Source: Flavobacteriaceae bacterium
Lineage (GTDB): Bacteria > Bacteroidota > Bacteroidia > Flavobacteriales > Flavobacteriaceae
DNA: 49,292 nt
Assembly: GCA_947461795.1 (NCBI GenBank)
Contig: CANHMG010000006.1
Coordinates: 1-49,292 of the forward strand
Reading direction: 5' to 3'
Shown here: positions 41,265-49,292 of the stretch, in pieces
Layout: each line of letters begins with the position of its first letter
Numbering within the stretch: position 1 is the first letter of the stretch
Notes under the pieces: model-generated
Seen by the model: the letters and a program-made list of their open reading frames with translations, nothing else
What the model was told of the DNA's origin: nothing
Databases searched by the model: none
Program-made: the position numbers and the translations under genes

Positions 41265-42395
41265 CTATTGCCAAGTATCGCAATATTTTTGAGCAATTTG
41301 TATGTAGTTATGTTTTTTTTCAACAAATTTTCGCGCTCTTTCACTGATTGCGATAAGTTCATTGGGGTTTTCAATTAAAAAAGAAAGTTCATTTACTAAA
41401 TAGTCAACATCGGGTTTCGCATTGATATTTACTTTTTCTTTAAGTTGATAATAGTCATAAAATTCCGTTTCAGCACCTGTAAATACGATTTTTCCTTTTG
41501 CCATTGCTTCGAGTGCATGGTAGCCTTGATCGAAGGAATAGGCCATGTCTAAAAGTATATGAGCTTTATTATACAATTCAATGTATTGAAGATACGGAAT
41601 GCTTCTGGTTGTAATTATTTCAACTTTATCAAAATATTTTTTTTCAATAATTGTTAATGCTTTTTCAAAGTAATCATTGCCTTTATTGAAATAACTTTCG
41701 GAATTAATACCATGAAAAATAATTATTTTAGAATCAATTTTCATTGGAATATATGGTAATTTCTCAATATTTATTGGATTAGCAATCATTCCTAAATACT
41801 TAGTTTCATTTTGCATCGGGAGATGATAATCCATATCGGAACCAATAACTCCTTGAATATTTTTAAAAATATAATCATGAAGTTTTTGATAATCACTTTT
41901 TCTAAATTTTAATACGTTCTGAAAATTTTTCGGATTAATTTTCCCCGCTAAATAGGGAAGAAACAACGATTTAAAAGTAGGGTTTTCAAAATAATATTTC
42001 ACTGTAAGAAAGTCAGTTCCACAACACATGAGATAGACTTTTTTATTGTTTTCAAAAAGAAATTTTAGCATTTTTTTTTCGAAATAATACCCGCAATAAA
42101 AGGTATTTTCATTGATAAGTTGCACTATATCGTATTGAATAACTTGACTTTGATAGTTTTTAAATTGCTGATATGTAAACCATGATGTAATATTAAAACC
42201 TGTAAGTTTATACAATAAAACTTTAATTTTTTTTCTATAGGAAGTATTCCATTTCTGCTCTAAAGGTAAGTCGATTGGATAATCTTTAAAACCATCCTTA
42301 AAGCCCATTATAACAACATGATGCCCCAATTGTACTAATCCTTCTTTCAAAGAATTATGATGTCTACTATATTCACCTACAAGTAAAATGTTCAT
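41265..42395 (-). CDS. glycosyltransferase (GT-B type)
   Basis: A 376-residue cytoplasmic protein with a GT-B look: N-terminal MNILLVGEYSRHHNSLKEGLVQLGHHVVI (acceptor-side Rossmann start) and a C-terminal half with LYNKAHILLDMAYSFDQGYHALEAMAKGKIVFTGAETEF, resembling the sugar-nucleotide site of GT4-like enzymes although the E-x7-E motif is weak. Sugar and acceptor are unknown. It is divergent from the next GT4 gene across a 42-bp gap containing a palindromic promoter element. Part of a surface-glycan cluster. Confidence 0.75.
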   Translation of the reverse strand: MNILLVGEYSRHHNSLKEGLVQLGHHVVIMGFKDGFKDYPIDLPLEQKWNTSYRKKIKVLLYKLTGFNITSWFTYQQFKNYQSQVIQYDIVQLINENTFYCGYYFEKKMLKFLFENNKKVYLMCCGTDFLTVKYYFENPTFKSLFLPYLAGKINPKNFQNVLKFRKSDYQKLHDYIFKNIQGVIGSDMDYHLPMQNETKYLGMIANPINIEKLPYIPMKIDSKIIIFHGINSESYFNKGNDYFEKALTIIEKKYFDKVEIITTRSIPYLQYIELYNKAHILLDMAYSFDQGYHALEAMAKGKIVFTGAETEFYDYYQLKEKVNINAKPDVDYLVNELSFLIENPNELIAISERARKFVEKKHNYIQIAQKYCDTWQ

Positions 42396-42402
42396 ATATT
42401 GT

Positions 42403-42419
42403 TATATTTGACAAATATA
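42403..42419. promoter_or_regulatory. palindromic divergent -7 pair
   Basis: TATATTTG-A-CAAATATA is a perfect inverted repeat whose two halves both fit the -7 consensus TAnnTTTG, one for each strand. It sits in the 42-bp gap between divergent glycosyltransferase genes. The 10-mer TATTTGACAA recurs exactly 20 bp later (42425-42434). Neither strand has a well-spaced -33 TTG. Confidence 0.5.
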
Positions 42420-42437
42420 TTTACTATTTGACAATTA

Positions 42438-43529
42438 ATGGATACGACCAAGATCAAAATTGCGATACTAACTCAATCATTAGCAAACGGTGGAGTGGAG
42501 CGATTTAGTGCAGTATTGTCTAAAATGTTGACAAATCTTGGGTTTCAAATTCATATTATCTCAGTTTTAGATGAAATTGAATATGAGTTTGAAGGAGAAT
42601 TACTGAATTTAGGGCTTTTGAAAAAGCAAGATAATTCGAGTTTTGGACGTTTTAACAGGATGTTAGTTGTAAAGAAATATATACGTCAACATCAATTCGA
42701 CTGGATTATTGATACTAGAATTAGAACTTCATCATGGTCAGAATGGATACTTTCTAGATTCATTTTTCCTCCAAAGAAAACAATCTATTTAGTGCACAGT
42801 TATAAAACGGAAAAGTATTTCCCAAAGAATTTTTTTATCGCTAAAAATATTTACAAGAAATCACCTTATATTATTACTGTTTCAAAAGAAATTGAAGCAG
42901 AGGTAAGAAAAAAATTTGGGTATCAAAATACGCTTACAATTTACAATCCGATTGATAGCATTGGAATAGAAAATAGCGCTTCAGAAATTTCAATTTCAGG
43001 TAAATTCATATTAGCTTATGGTAGAATTGAGGATGCTGTAAAGAATTTTTCGTTATTAATTGAAAGTTATGCTCAGTCTGATTTGCCTAAAAATAACATT
43101 GCACTTTATATTATTGGTGATGGTAAAGATGTTGATGTTTTGAAAGAAAAAGTTGTTGAACTTCAATTAAAGGACTTTATTTTTTTTAATCCCAAAATGG
43201 CGAATCCATTTCCTTATGTTAAATCAGCAATTTTTACCACTTTAACGAGTAGAAACGAAGGATTTCCTATGGTGATTATTGAATCATTGGCATTGGGAAC
43301 GCCAGTTATTTCAGTAGATTGCCAATCTGGCCCTAAAGAAATTATTCAAAATGAATACAATGGTTTATTGGTTGAAAATCATAATATTGAAGCCTTTACA
43401 AAAGCAATGAATCGAATGATTTTAGATCAAGAATTGTATGCGAATATGAAGTCTAATGCCACAAGTAGTATTAGAAATTTGACACTAGAGAAAATACAAG
43501 CTGAATGGTTAAGAATTCTAACTGTTTAA
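42438..43529 (+). CDS. GT4-family glycosyltransferase
   Basis: A 363-residue GT-B enzyme of the GT4 family. LTQSLANGGVERFSAVLSKML at residues 11-31 is the typical GGxER start; the donor domain shows ILAYGRIEDAVKNFSLLIESYA and TSRNEGFPMVIIESLALGTPVISVDCQSGPKEII, with the EGFPMVIIE motif binding the sugar nucleotide. A retaining transfer of an N-acetylhexosamine or similar sugar to a lipid-linked glycan is the usual role of such proteins. It is the only plus-strand gene of the central cluster and ends 5 bp from the convergent GT2 gene. Confidence 0.88.
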   Translation: MDTTKIKIAILTQSLANGGVERFSAVLSKMLTNLGFQIHIISVLDEIEYEFEGELLNLGLLKKQDNSSFGRFNRMLVVKKYIRQHQFDWIIDTRIRTSSWSEWILSRFIFPPKKTIYLVHSYKTEKYFPKNFFIAKNIYKKSPYIITVSKEIEAEVRKKFGYQNTLTIYNPIDSIGIENSASEISISGKFILAYGRIEDAVKNFSLLIESYAQSDLPKNNIALYIIGDGKDVDVLKEKVVELQLKDFIFFNPKMANPFPYVKSAIFTTLTSRNEGFPMVIIESLALGTPVISVDCQSGPKEIIQNEYNGLLVENHNIEAFTKAMNRMILDQELYANMKSNATSSIRNLTLEKIQAEWLRILTV

Positions 43530-43534
43530 GTGAT

Positions 43535-44461
43535 TTATTTAAAAACAGATTTACTCCATCCAACTTGAACCATAATTAGATTAACTTTCAATAATAATTT
43601 TAAAAAAATCCCTGGTAAGTTCAATAGTATTCTTTTTTTTAATGTCAAGTTTTTCAAATCAATATCAATACTATATTTTTCGAAATTTGATTTATCACCG
43701 TACATTTTTGATTTTATAGCCAATGAAAATCGATTCAAATCCAAGAACTTTTTTAAAGCTTGATTCTTTTTTTCTTGGTCACTAAATTTAGAAAAATTCA
43801 TTTTACTGTTCATGAAGCTTTTCTTTTTTGAAAGACTATTTGGGTCGTATATGTAACGTGTTAGTATTTTAAAAGAAAAAACCACGGGATAAATTATACC
43901 GATTCTAATCCACAGATCGGTGTCTTGACCACTTTTTATCAAGGGATCAAATTTGCCTACTTTTTCAAAAACACTTTTGTGAAATACTGCACAAGAGGTA
44001 AATAAGACACCTTCTTTATAGCTAGCTTCAAAATAATTTACAATTACGTTGTCGCTTACTTTTTTAATAGAGTAGGAAGATGGAATTACTGTTTTTGTAT
44101 TTTCAATTTCTATTGCCGCTGAAAAAACTCTTTGTTCAGGAAACCTTTTTATAAGTAAAAACATTTCCTCTAAAAAATTCGGGTACCAATAATCGTCGGC
44201 ATCTAAAAAAACAATAAATTCTGATTTGGCTTTTTCTATCCCAAGGTTTCTTGTTTCTGAAACGCCTTCATTTTTTTTAGAATAATAGTGTATTCTAGAA
44301 TCGTTGAAAGTTACTATTTTAGATTCACTATCATCGGTTGAGCCATCATTAATAAGTAGAATTTCATAATCTGTAAAACTCTGTTGAAAAACACTTTTTA
44401 AGGTGTTCTCAATAAAATTTGCTTTATTATAAACAGGTATTATTATAGAAAAAAATGGCAT
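43535..44461 (-). CDS. GT2-family glycosyltransferase
   Basis: A 308-residue GT-A enzyme: FFSIIIPVYNKANFIENTLKSVFQQSFTDYEILLINDGSTDDS at the start (nucleotide site), VFLDADDYWYP with the DxD-type metal motif, and GQDTDLWIRIGIIYPV as the conserved acceptor/base region. The C-terminus has a short hydrophobic stretch (LLNLPGIFLKLLLKVNLIMV) that may touch the membrane. Donor sugar cannot be told. It lies 6 bp after the methyltransferase gene in a minus-strand unit that starts at 46846. Confidence 0.87.
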   Translation of the reverse strand: MPFFSIIIPVYNKANFIENTLKSVFQQSFTDYEILLINDGSTDDSESKIVTFNDSRIHYYSKKNEGVSETRNLGIEKAKSEFIVFLDADDYWYPNFLEEMFLLIKRFPEQRVFSAAIEIENTKTVIPSSYSIKKVSDNVIVNYFEASYKEGVLFTSCAVFHKSVFEKVGKFDPLIKSGQDTDLWIRIGIIYPVVFSFKILTRYIYDPNSLSKKKSFMNSKMNFSKFSDQEKKNQALKKFLDLNRFSLAIKSKMYGDKSNFEKYSIDIDLKNLTLKKRILLNLPGIFLKLLLKVNLIMVQVGWSKSVFK

Positions 44462-44467
44462 TTAGTA

Positions 44468-45211
44468 TCAGTTAATAGGTTTAGTAAGTACTAAAATATT
44501 TTCGTCATTAGATAAATCAAATTTAGTTTCTTCGTTTAAAAAGTGTCTGACTTCTACAATAAAACCACAAGATTCAAGACGTTCCTTTAAACCATTTATA
44601 GAATATATACGAACATGATCTTCTTGTCCAAAATGAATTAGTCTCTCTTTCTCGGAAACAATAGTTTCATTTTCGTATATAGTTCCTTCTTTAAAAGGAG
44701 TTTGAACTAATATCTTACCTTCGGGTTTTAAAACACGAAATAATTCTTTCATTGCTAAAATGTCTTCTTTGATGTGTTCTAATATATGGTAACATAGTAT
44801 CAAATCAAATGTTGCATCAGGGCAATCAATATTTGTAATATCCCATTGATGTTCTGCAATAAAATCTCCTGATAAATCGGTGCTTATATAGTTAAAATCT
44901 GACCTTTTCTTTAGTTTTCTATACAAACATCTTGAAGGTGAAAAATCTAAAATAGTACTATTCGGTTGAATAAATTCTAAATTTAATAAAATCCATAATC
45001 GTCTATTTCGTCGCAAACTACCACAACTTGGACAAATTGAATCATTATTAGTAGTTTTTTCAAATCTTTTGAGATTCTTTAAACAAATAGGACAACTAAA
45101 ATTATTACCCGAATACAACAAACTATAAATTTTGCGTAGTTTTTCTTCGTTCTTAAAAAGAAACGTTCGAGGAATAATATTTTTTAATCTATTTTTAATG
45201 AATTGAGACAT
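44468..45211 (-). CDS. SAM-dependent methyltransferase with zinc-ribbon N-terminus
   Basis: A 247-residue class I methyltransferase. The N-terminal part holds C40xxC43 and C60xxC63 (CPICLKNL and CPSCGSLRRNRRLW), likely a zinc ribbon. The SAM-binding part follows: ILDFSPSRCLYRKLKK in place of a classic glycine-rich loop, WDITNIDCPDATFDLILCYHILEHIKED and FRVLKPEGKILVQTPF. It is between two GT2 genes (6-bp gap and 1-bp overlap), so methylation of a glycan, for example as a cap or sugar O-methyl group, is the probable role. Exact substrate is unknown. Confidence 0.8.
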   Translation of the reverse strand: MSQFIKNRLKNIIPRTFLFKNEEKLRKIYSLLYSGNNFSCPICLKNLKRFEKTTNNDSICPSCGSLRRNRRLWILLNLEFIQPNSTILDFSPSRCLYRKLKKRSDFNYISTDLSGDFIAEHQWDITNIDCPDATFDLILCYHILEHIKEDILAMKELFRVLKPEGKILVQTPFKEGTIYENETIVSEKERLIHFGQEDHVRIYSINGLKERLESCGFIVEVRHFLNEETKFDLSNDENILVLTKPIN

Positions 45212-46107
45212 TATTTTTTGGTATATAATTTACAAAGGTAGCCTAAACGATAGAGATCATAAATAAAAAGTGATGGTTGTGAACTTGCTAAATTATGTAT
45301 CATAAAGGAACTAATTCTATTATGGATTAATCCTATAAAAATCACTAATTGACAACGTTTAATGATGTGAAATAACCTTGAGATTTTAAGATAATCAAAT
45401 GCAATTAAGTTATGGTCTAATAAATTTTTTAATGCAAGTAATGCCTCATTTTCCTTTTGAATTGCATTCTCAAAAGTATCTAACCCTAAGTGATAAACTG
45501 GATTATTGATATGAAATATTGGTATTTGTTGTTGTTTCAGATTGTACGAAAATAATGTATCCTCATGACGCAAATTTGGAATGGATTCGTTGAAACTAAC
45601 TTTTTCAAAAATTGATTTGTGAACTAAAAAATTTAGGGTTAAAAATGAAATGTAAGGTTTTTTTGATCGAATATTAAATGGCAATGCTTCTCTTTCTTTG
45701 CCATAAATCCATCGTAAGAGTTTTTCTTTTTCTGGTTTTTTTTCTGAGTATAAGATTCCACCGTAAACGACTTTAACCTCAGTATTAATGAAGGGTAAAT
45801 AATCCGAAATGAAAGTTGTGTTTGTAGGTATTACGTCGGAATCTAGAAAAAGTAACCATTCGTATTTTGCTTTTTTTGCGAGTAAATTTCTAATTTTACT
45901 CCTGCCAATATTTTCCTCTAAAATTTCATAAACAACATTTTGTTTTTCTTTTAAAGCTATATTTTCAATTAAAAAGCTGGAAGATGCGTCGTTAAAAACA
46001 ATAATTTCATAAGGTATATTTACTCCTTGAATATTTTTTTGAAGAGCCTCAACTAAAGGAACAACATTAAAATTATAAACAGGAATTAATATTGAAAGCA
46101 TAGACAT
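45211..46107 (-). CDS. GT2-family glycosyltransferase
   Basis: A 298-residue GT-A enzyme: LSILIPVYNFNVVPLVEALQ and EIIVFNDASSSF at the nucleotide site, then NIGRSKIRNLLAKKAKYEWLLFLDSDVIP with the DxD motif, and NLRHEDTLFSYNLKQQ further on. N-IGRSxIRN is the pattern in GT2 enzymes that add a residue to polysaccharides. The C-terminus has no clear membrane segment. Stop TAA shares a base with the ATG of the methyltransferase gene. Sugar unknown. Confidence 0.87.
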   Translation of the reverse strand: MSMLSILIPVYNFNVVPLVEALQKNIQGVNIPYEIIVFNDASSSFLIENIALKEKQNVVYEILEENIGRSKIRNLLAKKAKYEWLLFLDSDVIPTNTTFISDYLPFINTEVKVVYGGILYSEKKPEKEKLLRWIYGKEREALPFNIRSKKPYISFLTLNFLVHKSIFEKVSFNESIPNLRHEDTLFSYNLKQQQIPIFHINNPVYHLGLDTFENAIQKENEALLALKNLLDHNLIAFDYLKISRLFHIIKRCQLVIFIGLIHNRISSFMIHNLASSQPSLFIYDLYRLGYLCKLYTKK

Positions 46108-46132
46108 TTAGTAAATAGCTTTAATAACGTAT

Positions 46133-46846
46133 TTATTTAAAAATATTATAACGAATAATACAATAAAGTGCCTTAATACCATCTTTCCAATTTATTTTTT
46201 TACCTTCTTGATACGTTCTACCATAATAAGAAATACCGACTTCATAAATTCGTATTAAAGGGACTCTTGAAATTTTAGCGGTTACCTCGGGTTCAAAGCC
46301 AAATCGTTGTTCTCTTAAATCTAAGGATTTCAACATGTTAGAATTAAACATTTTATAACATGTCTCCATATCTGTTAAATTCAAATTGGTAAACATATTG
46401 GATAAAGTTGTCAAAAACTTATTTCCTACAGTATGCCAAAAAAATAAAATTCTATGGGCGTTTCCACCCATAAATCGTGATCCATAAACTACATCAGCAT
46501 ATCCATCTAAAATAGGTTGCAAAAGAACTAGATATTCTTTTGGATCGTATTCTAAATCGGCATCTTGAATGATGATATATTCACCTGAAGCTTTAGCAAT
46601 CCCAGTATGTAAAGCAGCTCCTTTTCCTTTGTTTTTAGTATGATTTTCAACTATAATTTTAAGTTCATTATTTACTTCGCAATACAATTGAATGCAAGAA
46701 GTCGTGTTGTCTGTAGAAGCATCATTAACTATTATGATTTCTTTTTCGATGCTATTTGGTAATGCAACTTTTTTAATTTTATCTAAAATCAAATGAATCG
46801 TATTACCTTCATTATAAACAGGAATAATAATCGATAAAGTATTCAT
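46133..46846 (-). CDS. polyprenyl-phosphate sugar synthase-like GT2 (DPM1/GtrB type)
   Basis: A 237-residue GT-A enzyme most similar to dolichyl-phosphate mannose synthase: LSIIIPVYNEGNTIHLILDKI, EIIIVNDASTDNT, KNKGKGAALHTGIAKASGEYIIIQDADLEYDPKEY with the metal-binding DAD, and VYGSRFMG, RFGFEPEVTAKI. It has no C-terminal membrane pair, as in the soluble DPM1 type. It would load a sugar onto undecaprenyl phosphate on the cytoplasmic side. First gene of the minus-strand unit, with a full promoter; the divergent neighbour looks like a GT-C enzyme that could use the product. Confidence 0.87.
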   Translation of the reverse strand: MNTLSIIIPVYNEGNTIHLILDKIKKVALPNSIEKEIIIVNDASTDNTTSCIQLYCEVNNELKIIVENHTKNKGKGAALHTGIAKASGEYIIIQDADLEYDPKEYLVLLQPILDGYADVVYGSRFMGGNAHRILFFWHTVGNKFLTTLSNMFTNLNLTDMETCYKMFNSNMLKSLDLREQRFGFEPEVTAKISRVPLIRIYEVGISYYGRTYQEGKKINWKDGIKALYCIIRYNIFK

Positions 46847-46871
46847 TTTTTTTTACTATTTATTAGATTAG

Positions 46872-46901
46872 CAAAACTACATTTCTAAATCGAAACTACA
46901 A
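46872..46901 (-). promoter_or_regulatory. promoter of the glycan operon
   Basis: Minus strand TTG (46899-46901), 19-bp spacer, TAGTTTTG (46872-46879), 26 bp before the ATG of the DPM1-like gene. Full consensus match. Confidence 0.6.
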
Positions 46902-46910
46902 TATTATTCC

Positions 46911-46918
46911 TATATTTG
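46911..46918 (+). promoter_or_regulatory. -7 element of the GT-C-like gene
   Basis: TATATTTG lies 15 bp before the ATG at 46933 on the plus strand. No TTG at the -33 position. Confidence 0.4.
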
Positions 46919-46932
46919 TTTACATAGTACCT

Positions 46933-48189
46933 ATGAAACAATATATAGCTAACAATAAGTACCCATTTCTTCTTCTTATATTAGGATTGTTTTGGATTGT
47001 ATTTTTCAATTATTTCCTGCAAGTTCTAAATCAAGGAATTATCTATCCAGATGCTAATTCTTATGTAAATTCATCTAAAGATTTGTACTTTTTTTTCCGA
47101 GGACATTTAACTAGACCAATTGGGATGGCTTTTATTACAGGTATTCCACTACTTTTTGGAGCTTCAACATCAAAACTTTTTATTTTTGGCTTTTATTTAA
47201 ATTTCAGCTGTTGGATTTCTTTCTTACTTCTCTTGTTTCAACTACTAAAAGAAATACTTCAACCAAGAATTGCTTTCATTTTTTGTATAGTAAGCATGCT
47301 TTTTATTGGTAATACAGCCTCTATATTTCAAGTGTCTTCAGAAAGTATTTATTTACTTTTTATAGGTTTCGGATTGCTTTTTTTTCTTAAATACTTTAAA
47401 AACAATTCTTTTTGGCATTTATCTATTGCACTTTCTTTCGTTATTGTAAGCTGTTTGATTAAACCAAGTTCGATAGTATTAGCGATTGTTTTTACGGGTT
47501 ATTTTAGCATTAAAATTTTTAATAAATACAAATCAAAAGCAGCGTATTTAATTTATGGCAGTTGGCTTCTAATTGTAATTCAATGCGCTGGATTAAAATA
47601 TCAATTCGGGAATTTCACTATTAGTTATATCGATGCCATTACATATTATTGCTATCTAGGAGCAAAATCGAATGCACTCGAAACAAATCAAGATTTTAAA
47701 AAGGTTTGGTTAGAAAGAACAAATTTCATTTATAGTCAAGATCCTCCAGCCATCAAGTTAATAGCAAAAACAGATGTCATAAAACAATTGCATACGAACA
47801 AAATCAATCTGGTGAAAGCGTATGGTATGAATCTTTTTGAAAATGCCACTACTGGGAGTTTTCCTATTCAAGATTATAAAAACAGTAGCAATGAAGTATA
47901 TTTTAATGTTTTGAAAAAGTGGCTCTTTGAGTTGTCTATTTGGCAAAACATTGCGTTTTCAATCGTATCAATTTTTTTAGCGATTTATATGTTCTTTTCA
48001 AGTTATAAATCGGAGCTTTACTATAGTATAATTTCCTTTTTTATTATAACTACTATTTTTTTGTCAGGATTATCATGCAGTGAAGGAGATCGATTTAATG
48101 TAATTGTATTTCCTTTTACTTTAATTTTAATAGTAAAATTCTTTTCCGATAAATCAATTTTCTTTAGAAGAAATTATACGCTTCTCTGA
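46933..48189 (+). CDS. multi-spanning membrane protein, GT-C glycosyltransferase-like
   Basis: A 418-residue protein with about ten hydrophobic segments. After the first one it has YPDANSYVNSS, an acidic loop of the kind that holds the catalytic Asp in GT-C enzymes (GT39/PMT type); the large soluble loop at about 235-325 and the closing segment SGLSCSEGDRFNVIVFPFTLILI also suit this fold. It would transfer a sugar from polyprenyl phosphate to a glycan on the periplasmic side. Its divergent neighbour makes such a donor. The last 16 bp overlap the convergent ftsE gene. An O-antigen polymerase is the other option; similarity is by pattern only. Confidence 0.6.
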   Translation: MKQYIANNKYPFLLLILGLFWIVFFNYFLQVLNQGIIYPDANSYVNSSKDLYFFFRGHLTRPIGMAFITGIPLLFGASTSKLFIFGFYLNFSCWISFLLLLFQLLKEILQPRIAFIFCIVSMLFIGNTASIFQVSSESIYLLFIGFGLLFFLKYFKNNSFWHLSIALSFVIVSCLIKPSSIVLAIVFTGYFSIKIFNKYKSKAAYLIYGSWLLIVIQCAGLKYQFGNFTISYIDAITYYCYLGAKSNALETNQDFKKVWLERTNFIYSQDPPAIKLIAKTDVIKQLHTNKINLVKAYGMNLFENATTGSFPIQDYKNSSNEVYFNVLKKWLFELSIWQNIAFSIVSIFLAIYMFFSSYKSELYYSIISFFIITTIFLSGLSCSEGDRFNVIVFPFTLILIVKFFSDKSIFFRRNYTLL

Positions 48190-48857
48190 ACTACTTCAAA
48201 AACTTTACTGTCTTCACATTTTAAAGTCTTCGATGGATATTTCATCAATAAAGCATAATCGTGAGTAGCCATGATAACTGTTTTACCATTTGAATTAATT
48301 TTACGAAGTACTTCCATCACTTCAACGCTGGTTTGTGGATCTAAATTCCCAGTGGGTTCATCCGCTAAAATCAATTCAGGGTCATTCAACAAAGCTCTAG
48401 CAATCGCAACACGTTGTTGTTCTCCACCAGACAATTGATGAGGCATCTTGTCTGCAATTGATTTTAAATCGACTTTATCCAAAACTTCATCAATTTTTAC
48501 TTGCATTTCCTCATTATTTGTCCAACCAGTAGCTTTTAAAACAAAAAGCATGTTTTCTTTCACACTACGATCAGGCAAGAGTTGAAAATCTTGAAAAACA
48601 ATACCAATTTTTCTTCTCAAATAGGGAATTTTATCATCTTTCAATGCTGCTAAATCAAAATCTACAATGCTTGCTTGCCCTTCTGTTAAAGGCAAATCAG
48701 CATACAATGTTCTCATAAAACTACTTTTCCCTGATCCGGTTTTTCCAATGATGTAAATGAATTCACCATGATTTACTTCAAGATTAATGTTGGATAAAAT
48801 AACTTTATTTCCATGGTAAATAGAAACGTCTCTTAAAAATAAAACGGGTTGTGACAT
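48174..48857 (-). CDS. ftsE: cell division ATP-binding protein FtsE
   Basis: A 227-residue ABC ATPase. Walker A GKTGSGKSS is at residues 38-46, Q-loop Q89 in IVFQDFQLLP, signature LSGGEQQRVAIARAL at 142-156, Walker B LILADEPTGNLD at 162-173, and the switch His in ATHDY. The length and the segment PYLRRKIGIVFQDFQLLPDRSVKENM are those of FtsE, which pairs with membrane protein FtsX to control peptidoglycan hydrolases at division. FtsX is not in this window. A LolD-type exporter is the main alternative. Confidence 0.85.
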   Translation of the reverse strand: MSQPVLFLRDVSIYHGNKVILSNINLEVNHGEFIYIIGKTGSGKSSFMRTLYADLPLTEGQASIVDFDLAALKDDKIPYLRRKIGIVFQDFQLLPDRSVKENMLFVLKATGWTNNEEMQVKIDEVLDKVDLKSIADKMPHQLSGGEQQRVAIARALLNDPELILADEPTGNLDPQTSVEVMEVLRKINSNGKTVIMATHDYALLMKYPSKTLKCEDSKVFEVVQRSV

Positions 48858-48980
48858 AGTGATTTTGTTTATGGGGTAAAAGTAGTAAGTTAACGTTGGT
48901 ATTCAAAATATATTTTCTTGGTATTTTATTCTACTGCTTGATTTTGTTAAAAAAGATGTTCATAATAAACACTTCTAGCG

Positions 48981-49013
48981 TTTCGTTATAGGTTTCAGAA
49001 TGGAATACATTTG
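48981..49013 (+). promoter_or_regulatory. promoter of the TPR protein
   Basis: TACATTTG at 49006-49013, 20 bp before the ATG at 49033; a near-match TTTCG at 48981-48985 is about 20 bp upstream. The -7 is good and the -33 weak. Confidence 0.45.
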
Positions 49014-49032
49014 AACAACTAAACAAGCTACG

Positions 49033-49292
49033 ATGATACAGAAAAAATTTTTGCTTTTATTTGGAATACTTTGCATTGGATTTGCTCCAATTTTAGCTCA
49101 AAAATCAGCAATATATACTCATGAACTAGAGGAGTATAATCGGGCTTTAGGATTGTATAAAGAATCACAATACCAGTCGGCTCAAATACTATTTGATAAA
49201 ATTTTATCGGATAGTAAAGACAATGAATTGCATTCGGATTGCACGTATTATAGCGCCAACTGTGCGATACGTCTCAATCAATCGAATGCCGA
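49033..49292 (+). CDS. tetratricopeptide-repeat exported protein, 5' part only
   Basis: An open frame of 86 codons runs off the right edge. It begins with a signal peptide (IQKKFLLLFGILCIGFAPILA, then QKSA) followed by a TPR-like pattern: YNRALGLYKESQYQSAQILFDKIL, then HSDCTYYSANCAIRLNQSNA as the next helix pair. The protein is thus exported and probably binds other proteins through TPR repeats, for instance in cell-envelope assembly. It is divergent from ftsE. The C-terminal part and any further domain lie outside. Confidence 0.8.
   Translation, partial: MIQKKFLLLFGILCIGFAPILAQKSAIYTHELEEYNRALGLYKESQYQSAQILFDKILSDSKDNELHSDCTYYSANCAIRLNQSNA

Noticed and set aside
41189..41374. Minus-strand open frame of 61 codons at the end of the glycan cluster
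   Set aside because: Mostly inside the glycosyltransferase gene in another frame and across the hairpin; no support.

Overview
The window looks like a chromosomal segment of a member of the Bacteroidota, most likely a Flavobacterium or close relative. Supporting signs are the AT-rich sequence, promoters of the Bacteroidota type (TTG or TTTG, about 20 bp, then TAnnTTTG) and few visible Shine-Dalgarno sites. Others are many short lipoprotein signals ending in Cys, a secreted peptidase with a type IX secretion tail, a single-chain PurL, and bacillithiol and menaquinone genes. I see no transposase, integrase, phage gene or CRISPR array.

Layout. 1-3506: the 5' part of an ECF-type sigma factor, an anchored SRPBCC/GyrI-like protein and a DPP III-type peptidase. 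3563-8339: two small unknown proteins beside a 12-bp tandem repeat, a MazG-like pyrophosphohydrolase, ilvE, a DUF4920 lipoprotein overlapping a c-type cytochrome lipoprotein, mnmD, and two tandem small paralogues. 8368-13467: oxyR divergent from a small exported protein, a SulP anion transporter, a DUF2490 protein and two beta-carbonic anhydrases, which together suggest bicarbonate handling. 13470-15851: a LETM1-like protein, a Cu/Zn superoxide dismutase and an unknown protein. 15952-24277: a fatty-acid oxidation operon (MarR regulator, FadN-like, thiolase, acyl-CoA dehydrogenase), a small membrane protein and a long-chain acyl-CoA ligase.

24426-35280: an LTA-synthase-like membrane enzyme coupled to a cysteine phosphatase, an M14 carboxypeptidase with a type IX secretion tail, a small exported protein, purL and a beta-helix lipoprotein. 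35421-41041: a thioesterase and isochorismate synthase (menaquinone), bshB1 (bacillithiol), tRNA-His, an M28 peptidase lipoprotein, and DUF3667, DUF1801 and DUF892 proteins. 41265-48189: a surface-glycan cluster with five glycosyltransferases, a methyltransferase and a GT-C-like membrane protein. 48174-49292: ftsE and the start of a TPR protein.

Most of the window is ordinary core genome. The less ordinary points are the tandem small paralogues with 20-bp-phased repeats, the LTAS-like enzyme plus phosphatase pair, a simple repeat carried in frame inside purL, a palindromic divergent promoter in the glycan cluster, a palindrome at the fad regulator promoter, and the SulP/carbonic anhydrase module beside oxyR. 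I did not find a clearly new multi-gene defence or mobile system. Names rest on recognising motifs by eye; no database search was run.
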